Assembly: GCA_022866195.1 (NCBI GenBank)
Contig: JALHUF010000461.1
Span: 1 to 9,496, forward strand
From: Terriglobia bacterium
Lineage (GTDB): Bacteria; Acidobacteriota; Terriglobia; UBA7540
Length of the DNA stretch: 9,496 bases
Direction of reading: 5' to 3'
A program made the translations under genes and the position numbers. Shown here one piece after another: positions 5,495-9,496 of this stretch. Positions within the stretch are counted from its first letter, which is position 1, and each line of letters begins with the position of its first letter. The notes under the pieces were generated by a model. It ran no database searches. It had not been told where the DNA came from and worked only from the letters and a program-made list of their open reading frames with translations.

Positions 5495-7012
5495 CTACCT
5501 AACATTGGGAACCAGGAGTTCTGCCGTGGGGGCATTGCGCCCTGCTGTATCCACAGTTGCGACTTGGTAGTTGTGGGCGGCCCTGTCGTCAATGACCTCT
5601 TCAAAGACAAATGGCTTCCTGCTGATCTGAGGCTGATGACTGACCTCGCTGATTTTCCGGTGGTCACGCCATATTTCGTAGCGCGCTATGGGCTCATCGC
5701 CGGCAAACGCGGTCTGCCATTTCAGGCGGATCACGCGTTTTCCGTCGTGCATTTCCTGCTCAGCCAGAGCCTCCCGCGGAGGGGTCATCCCTTCCTTCGG
5801 ACGTTGAAACCAATTCGTTTTGCCGTCCTTCGCAGTGCTTGCCATTTTTTCGATGGCAAGCCGATCGGAAGTGGTAAGGCCGTTGGCAGCGACCTGGGCG
5901 GCAGAGAGGTTTTGCCGCAACTGGCACGATTCGGGGTCATCACTGATCTGTCCAGTTCCGATGATCGCCGTGTGAATGCCCGGCGTCGACAGAGCGTATT
6001 GCACCAGCGGTCGGCTGGGCAAGGTGGTGCTGCCAACTGTCCGGACCACGTGTTCGGGTTTGTTTGACCAGGTGGCCGGCTTCGTGTACATAGCTCCGTC
6101 AGCAAACACCTTCATGGCGATGAGACCCATGTTCTTTGCCACCGCCACCGGGATGACGTTGTACTGCATGTTGAAGTTGAGCCGGTCGTTGGCGTTGATG
6201 GCCACCAGCATGGCATCAAGGATATTGCGCTCGTCGCGTTGAATCATTTCCATCATCACAGCCGCAGAATGATGTCCAGAGAATCCGATGTGGCGAATCA
6301 GCTTCTCTTCTTTCGGATTGAGGCCGGTCAGATTGGTGCCATCCCGATAATCAATGAGCGCGGCGAGTGCCCCGATATTCTCGGCATGCGGGTCGGGTTT
6401 CGCCAAACCCTCATAAACCGCTTCGATTTCTTCCCTGGTTGTCAGATTGTGGATAAGAGCCATATCGAGGTATGACCCTGGTGGATAATACCCCTGCCCA
6501 TCGCCGAATATCTGGGTCAGGCTTCTCTTGACGTCCTCCGCCGCGCCGGAGCCCTGGGGTCCGTTGGTAAAGCTCCGTAGCCCCTCTTTCTTCCATCCCC
6601 CTTTCGCGAAACGTAGCATCGTCTTGCTGGTCAAGAAGATCGAACGCCGGGTGGATTCCTTATACCCCGGCTGCCCGGGAATCAACTGGAGTTCTCGGAA
6701 GGCCTTTCCGTAATTCGACTGACTCGGGCCGTACGCATTCGAGGTGTCGAAGTAGTTGATGCCCAGGTTGAAGGCTTTCAGAATGATTTTGGTCGGCTCG
6801 ACATCCGCAGGGGTCCATTGTAGGGAGGCTTGTCCACCAAGACCGAGCGTGGTCGCCTCAAAATGCAGGCGGCCCATTTCGCGTTTCATGGGCTTTGTCA
6901 CATCGATTTGTCCGAACGCCCAATGCGGTCCGAGACAAAGCCCAGCCGATGCCAAGGTGGCTGTTTCGATGAACCGCCGGCGGGACATCGCAAGCTCTGA
7001 TTTGGTGCTCAT
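5495..7012 (-). CDS. Tat-exported aldo/keto reductase with C-terminal Fn3-like domain
   Basis: The ~505-residue protein starts with a twin-arginine signal (SRRRFI at residues 10-15, then a hydrophobic stretch to ~34), so it is probably exported folded with its cofactor. The aldo/keto reductase barrel follows: D89 and Y94 in NYFDTSNAYG, K130 in TSK and H188 in LIHN form the usual catalytic tetrad, with IGFSGH and a late IIGTG segment for cofactor binding. Typical reductases are ~320 residues. Here residues ~421-505 (KRVIRLKWQTAF, then ARYEIWRD, YQVATVDTAGR) resemble a fibronectin type III domain, an adhesion or carbohydrate-surface module. I chose the ATG at 7012 because GGAGG lies 7 nt upstream and it precedes the Tat motif; the frame is open back to 7402 but that part has no family character. 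Substrate unknown. Confidence 0.88.
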   Translation of the reverse strand: MSTKSELAMSRRRFIETATLASAGLCLGPHWAFGQIDVTKPMKREMGRLHFEATTLGLGGQASLQWTPADVEPTKIILKAFNLGINYFDTSNAYGPSQSNYGKAFRELQLIPGQPGYKESTRRSIFLTSKTMLRFAKGGWKKEGLRSFTNGPQGSGAAEDVKRSLTQIFGDGQGYYPPGSYLDMALIHNLTTREEIEAVYEGLAKPDPHAENIGALAALIDYRDGTNLTGLNPKEEKLIRHIGFSGHHSAAVMMEMIQRDERNILDAMLVAINANDRLNFNMQYNVIPVAVAKNMGLIAMKVFADGAMYTKPATWSNKPEHVVRTVGSTTLPSRPLVQYALSTPGIHTAIIGTGQISDDPESCQLRQNLSAAQVAANGLTTSDRLAIEKMASTAKDGKTNWFQRPKEGMTPPREALAEQEMHDGKRVIRLKWQTAFAGDEPIARYEIWRDHRKISEVSHQPQISRKPFVFEEVIDDRAAHNYQVATVDTAGRNAPTAELLVPNVR

Positions 7013-7058
7013 GATCGGTCCTCCATTTGAGCCGTAACTTGTGATCTCAGCGTCACAC

Positions 7059-7087
7059 ATGGTACGCCGCATACCTTGCCAATTCAA
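7059..7087 (-). promoter_or_regulatory. Candidate sigma-70 promoter of the reductase gene
   Basis: On the minus strand TTGAAT (7082-7087) and TACCAT (7059-7064) are separated by exactly 17 bp. Each hexamer matches the consensus at four of six positions. Transcription would start near 7052, giving a leader of about 40 nt that includes the GGAGG ribosome site. Confidence 0.4.
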
Positions 7088-7271
7088 GCACAGATTGCCA
7101 CAGCCGCCATTCGCTAGCCCCACGCCCACTTTGCCCGCTCCGCTCACATATCTGATCTGCTTCATGCTGCCAACCTGTCTCGCTGCTAACGCTTGTCCCC
7201 AAGGGAAACCCGTGCCACACCTGCGATAGTGACGACGAAATCGCTCGCAGGGCGGTAAGTCGTTGTCCGGA

Positions 7272-7691
7272 TTATTGGGGGATCTCGTACGGGAAAGCGC
7301 GGCGCAGTTGGGCGGGGCGTTTATCAGGATGAAAGCCGGAGCTGAGGAAGGCGAGCCATGCGGCGATTTCGGCTTCATCCACCTCGGCGGTTCGCAGGTC
7401 AATGCCGCCGTAGCTGTAGCGGTCGCGGCTGTAGGGAACCAGGCTCTTCTTGTAGAAGAACACCAGGGTGTGGCCGGGCTTGGGGGAAAAGATTTTCATC
7501 CTCGCGCGATTTGGCAGGCCGTTGGGAAGGAAGGCGCAGGCGCGGACCTCGAAGCCTGCACCTTCCGCGGCGACTTCGAACGGCTCAGGCGATGCCTCGA
7601 CGGCCGCGCAGATCGCGCGAGCCACGGGATTAGCCTGTGACTCGGCGCGGATTTTCTCTTCCACCAGGGCCTGGGCTTTGTTGACAAGCAT
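7272..7691 (-). CDS. Small protein of unknown function, paired with a radical SAM gene
   Basis: The 139-residue protein shows no signal peptide or membrane segment, so it is probably cytoplasmic. It begins with a helical, Ala/Glu-rich region (to ~45), followed by a mixed region with PNRARMKIFSPKPGHTLVFFYKK and a segment rich in Tyr/Arg (YSRDRYSYGG). It has only two cysteines, both in the first third, and no recognisable cofactor motif. I do not recognise the family. An AAGGCGG-like ribosome site lies upstream of the ATG. It starts 51 bp after the radical SAM stop on the same strand, so the two are probably co-transcribed, and a partner or accessory role for the enzyme is possible. Confidence 0.7.
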   Translation of the reverse strand: MLVNKAQALVEEKIRAESQANPVARAICAAVEASPEPFEVAAEGAGFEVRACAFLPNGLPNRARMKIFSPKPGHTLVFFYKKSLVPYSRDRYSYGGIDLRTAEVDEAEIAAWLAFLSSGFHPDKRPAQLRRAFPYEIPQ

Positions 7692-7742
7692 TGTCGCGGC
7701 CGCCTTGGGTCCCGTATTGCAGTGCCGCCCGGAAGGGCGCCG

Positions 7743-9050
7743 CTACTTGGTGAGGACGTCCGAGGCGGCAATAGTCTTCGGGCGGCGCTTCCACCAGAAG
7801 TAGGGCCGGGCCAGTTGCCTCGCCACGCCCATCTTCAGCGCGTACCAGCGTGTGCTCCAGTTGCGCGGGGCCAGGTAGCGCGTATCGCCGGGCTGCACGA
7901 TCAGGCTGACCTCGATATTGGGCGTGACGTCGATAGGAATGTTGTTCTTCCGGCAAGCCTCGTAGAGATGTCGAAAGACCACCAGCATGTCCTCGTAGCG
8001 CGGCGAAGGCCAGTGTTCCATATCCGCGCCGATGGTGGGGCGAAAGATGCACACCGTGGGAAACGCGCCGATGCCGGTGATGTAGTCAATGGCTTTGAGT
8101 GTGTCTTCGAGCGGTTCGACGCCCGCGATGATTTCTCCCGAGCAGGTGCCCTTGCCGAGCTTCCGGGAGGTGTATTCGAGCGCGCGGAAGAAGGTCTGCT
8201 GCCCGACAAGCTTTTCTTTTCCGGGCAGGAATTTGGCGAAGTATTCCGGATTGTGGAACTCGTAGCAGAAGCTGAAATGGTCCGTACCGATATCAATCAT
8301 TCGGTCGTACTTCCAGAAGTCAAGCGTGGGGATGAGTTGCAACCCGACGAGCGCGCCCACGCGCGATTTTACCGCCTTCACGTAAGGCGCGGCCACATCC
8401 GGGTCGCGCTCGGTCTGGTACCCGGAATTGAAATGCACGAACGTAACGCCCGATTCCTCCTTGGCGGCGCGCGCCACCTCGACCACGTCTTCCACGTCCT
8501 TCACGGCCACCTCGTTCACGCCCACGTTCAGCCCCGTGGCGCAAAACCGGCAGTTGAGCGGTGGCGAGTAGTACCAGAAGCCGCAGGAGTTCGAAATGTA
8601 GATTCCCAGGTAAGTTCCCTGGAGCACCCCCACCTTGTGCATGGGTGTGCCGCGCGAAGTCGTGCGGGTGTACCAGGCTGGTTCAGGCGGGATGCAGACA
8701 GGGTAGCGGATGTTCTGCCGCTCGTCCACGACGAGGTATTGCCCTGACTCGAGCCCCAGCCGGTAGCAGGACTGTTGCGCGAAGTCTTCTTCTACAGGAA
8801 CATTCACCCAGACGTCCTTGATCGGTCCGGGAATGACAATCTCCAATCCACTGCCCAGTCCTGCCCGGGTGCGGGTAATGAAGCGCGCGTCCTGTTCCAG
8901 CGCGCAGGAGGGGTCGATGCGCATACCCTTGCAGAACAGATCGATCTCCAGCTCGCAAGGGTTAAGGGGCTGGGAGGCTCCGGGATCGTTCCGCACCTCG
9001 GGAGGTTCGATTGCAGCCCGGCCACCGACGCCTTGTCCGACTGTCGCCAT
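7743..9050 (-). CDS. Radical SAM enzyme with atypical CX10CX2C cluster motif
   Basis: The 435-residue protein holds a radical SAM barrel after a ~150-residue N-terminal region. The cluster segment reads SCGFWYYSPPLNCRFCATG, giving C156-x10-C167-x2-C170 instead of the usual CX3CX2C; residue -4 from the CxxC pair is proline. A FCATGLNVG segment and VTFVHFNSG afterwards fit a SAM-binding barrel. The N-terminal part is rich in cysteine (C32, C40, C49, C95, C119) and could hold a further metal site. Biotin-synthase-like relatives are plausible, but the reaction is unknown. The ATG at 9050 follows a GAGG ribosome site; an upstream TTG at 9062 would add four residues. The neighbouring 139-residue gene follows after 51 bp. 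A weak promoter (TTGACG at 9103-9108, TAAAGG at 9080-9085, 17-bp spacer) lies upstream. Confidence 0.8.
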   Translation of the reverse strand: MATVGQGVGGRAAIEPPEVRNDPGASQPLNPCELEIDLFCKGMRIDPSCALEQDARFITRTRAGLGSGLEIVIPGPIKDVWVNVPVEEDFAQQSCYRLGLESGQYLVVDERQNIRYPVCIPPEPAWYTRTTSRGTPMHKVGVLQGTYLGIYISNSCGFWYYSPPLNCRFCATGLNVGVNEVAVKDVEDVVEVARAAKEESGVTFVHFNSGYQTERDPDVAAPYVKAVKSRVGALVGLQLIPTLDFWKYDRMIDIGTDHFSFCYEFHNPEYFAKFLPGKEKLVGQQTFFRALEYTSRKLGKGTCSGEIIAGVEPLEDTLKAIDYITGIGAFPTVCIFRPTIGADMEHWPSPRYEDMLVVFRHLYEACRKNNIPIDVTPNIEVSLIVQPGDTRYLAPRNWSTRWYALKMGVARQLARPYFWWKRRPKTIAASDVLTK

Positions 9051-9079
9051 GCTCCGCCTCAACGTCCCTGAATCATCTA

Positions 9080-9108
9080 CCTTTACCTTGGGCCCCCGCC
9101 GGCGTCAA
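9080..9108 (-). promoter_or_regulatory. Candidate promoter of the radical SAM gene
   Basis: On the minus strand TTGACG (9103-9108) matches five of six -35 positions and TAAAGG (9080-9085) follows after 17 bp but matches only three of six -10 positions. Position and spacing fit; sequence support is partial. Confidence 0.3.
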
Positions 9109-9132
9109 CCCCAAAAAGTTGTTGCGCAAAGC

Positions 9133-9157
9133 CCTGGGGGGTAGCCAGCGCCCCAGG
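9133..9157. promoter_or_regulatory. Inverted repeat in the divergent intergenic region
   Basis: CCTGGGG (9133-9139) and CCCCAGG (9151-9157) form a perfect 7-bp inverted repeat with an 11-bp centre, between the divergent radical SAM gene and the secreted-protein gene. It could be an operator or a stem. It lies upstream of both promoter candidates. Nearby TAGCCA / TGGCTA forms another, weaker dyad. Confidence 0.25.
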
Positions 9158-9225
9158 CTGCCAGGTTGGCTAGCTGTCTCGGCTCCGGCCACCGGGGTCG
9201 GGATGACTCTGCAAAAATAGCGGCC

Positions 9226-9254
9226 TTGACATTTACTCCCGCGCAGATTATAAG
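9226..9254 (+). promoter_or_regulatory. Near-consensus sigma-70 promoter of the right-edge gene
   Basis: TTGACA (9226-9231), a perfect -35, is followed after a 17-bp spacer by TATAAG (9249-9254), five of six matches to the -10. The predicted start is near 9261 and the leader is about 28 nt, ending in GAGG before the ATG. This is the strongest promoter in the window and points to high basal expression. Confidence 0.8.
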
Positions 9255-9288
9255 ATCAGCAACGCATTGACGTCTTGAGGATGTTTAC

Positions 9289-9496
9289 ATGTTCAAAAGG
9301 GACATGGCGCAGCGAGTTTTGATCCTTTGCCTGACGGCTGCTGTCGTAGCCTACGGCCAGGGCAACAGTTTTCGCAAGATCCGCTACAACGGCGGAACCA
9401 TCCAGACCAAGGTTAGCCCCAAGGACTGGGGAAACCACCTGACGGTGACCTCCGAAGAGATCCAGCTGGAACTCAAGGATGGCCAGATCTTGAGGA
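9289..9496 (+). CDS. Secreted protein, N-terminal part, runs off the window
   Basis: From the ATG at 9289 the frame is open to the edge (69 codons plus one base). It opens with a signal peptide (MFKRDMAQRVLILCLTAAVV, cleavage likely near AYGQG) and then reads NSFRKIRYNGGTIQ, SPKDWGNHLTVTSEEI and LELKDGQIL. This NGGT ... DWxNxLTVT arrangement is one I associate with small secreted proteins recurrent in Acidobacteria, with no known function; that is recall and is not proven here. GAGG eight nt upstream and the strong promoter decide the start. An overlapping ATG at 9281 is in a different frame. Its direction is opposite to the radical SAM gene. Confidence 0.75.
   Translation, partial: MFKRDMAQRVLILCLTAAVVAYGQGNSFRKIRYNGGTIQTKVSPKDWGNHLTVTSEEIQLELKDGQILR

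Noticed and set aside
7013..7402. N-terminal extension of the aldo/keto reductase
   Set aside because: The frame is open, but the GGAGG site and Tat motif fix the start at 7012, and a promoter candidate lies inside the extension.
7726..7739. CGCCC-GGAA-GGGCG hairpin as terminator after the radical SAM gene
   Set aside because: The stem is only 5 bp and no U-tract follows on the minus strand; the next gene starts close by, so read-through is more likely.

Overview
The window looks like a GC-rich chromosomal segment of a soil-type bacterium, most likely an Acidobacteriota member (inference). The reasons are the protein family styles, especially the NGGT / SPKDWGN secreted protein at the right edge, and the short heptad and octad repeats between genes. 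Phylum assignment is moderate confidence. There are no rRNA or tRNA genes, no CRISPR array, no transposase and no phage genes.

Layout. Positions 1-226 hold an upstream region and the first ~16 codons of what reads as a plus-strand response regulator. This collides head-on with a truncated minus-strand radical SAM gene of the ArsS (arsenosugar) family at 203-826. The two share the DNA at the collision, so this is a recombination or assembly breakpoint. From 4273 leftward runs a minus-strand cluster, probably one operon: a UbiA-type membrane prenyltransferase (3371-4273), an extended SDR / NAD-dependent epimerase-like protein (2357-3334), a fused polytopic membrane protein with a CTP-dependent polyprenol/phytol-kinase-like half and a DUF92 half (848-2251), and the truncated ArsS-like gene. 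Octad and heptad repeats fill two of the gaps.

Right of the operon lie a Cys-containing secreted protein of unknown function (4454-5161), a 333-bp gap, and a Tat-exported aldo/keto reductase with a fibronectin-III-like C-terminal extension (5495-7012). Next comes a two-gene unit: a radical SAM enzyme with an unusual cysteine motif (7743-9050) and a 139-residue unknown protein (7272-7691). At the right edge a divergent plus-strand secreted-protein gene starts at 9289 behind a near-consensus sigma-70 promoter and runs off the window.

How the genes may work together. The kinase/DUF92 fusion resembles plant and cyanobacterial VTE5 plus VTE6, which convert phytol to phytyl phosphate and then phytyl diphosphate. 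The adjacent UbiA enzyme would consume a polyprenyl diphosphate, and the SDR could modify the product or a precursor. The most economical reading is an isoprenoid-alcohol salvage and prenyl-transfer cassette. The acceptor and final product cannot be read from sequence. The two radical SAM genes and the exported reductase have no clear shared pathway with it.
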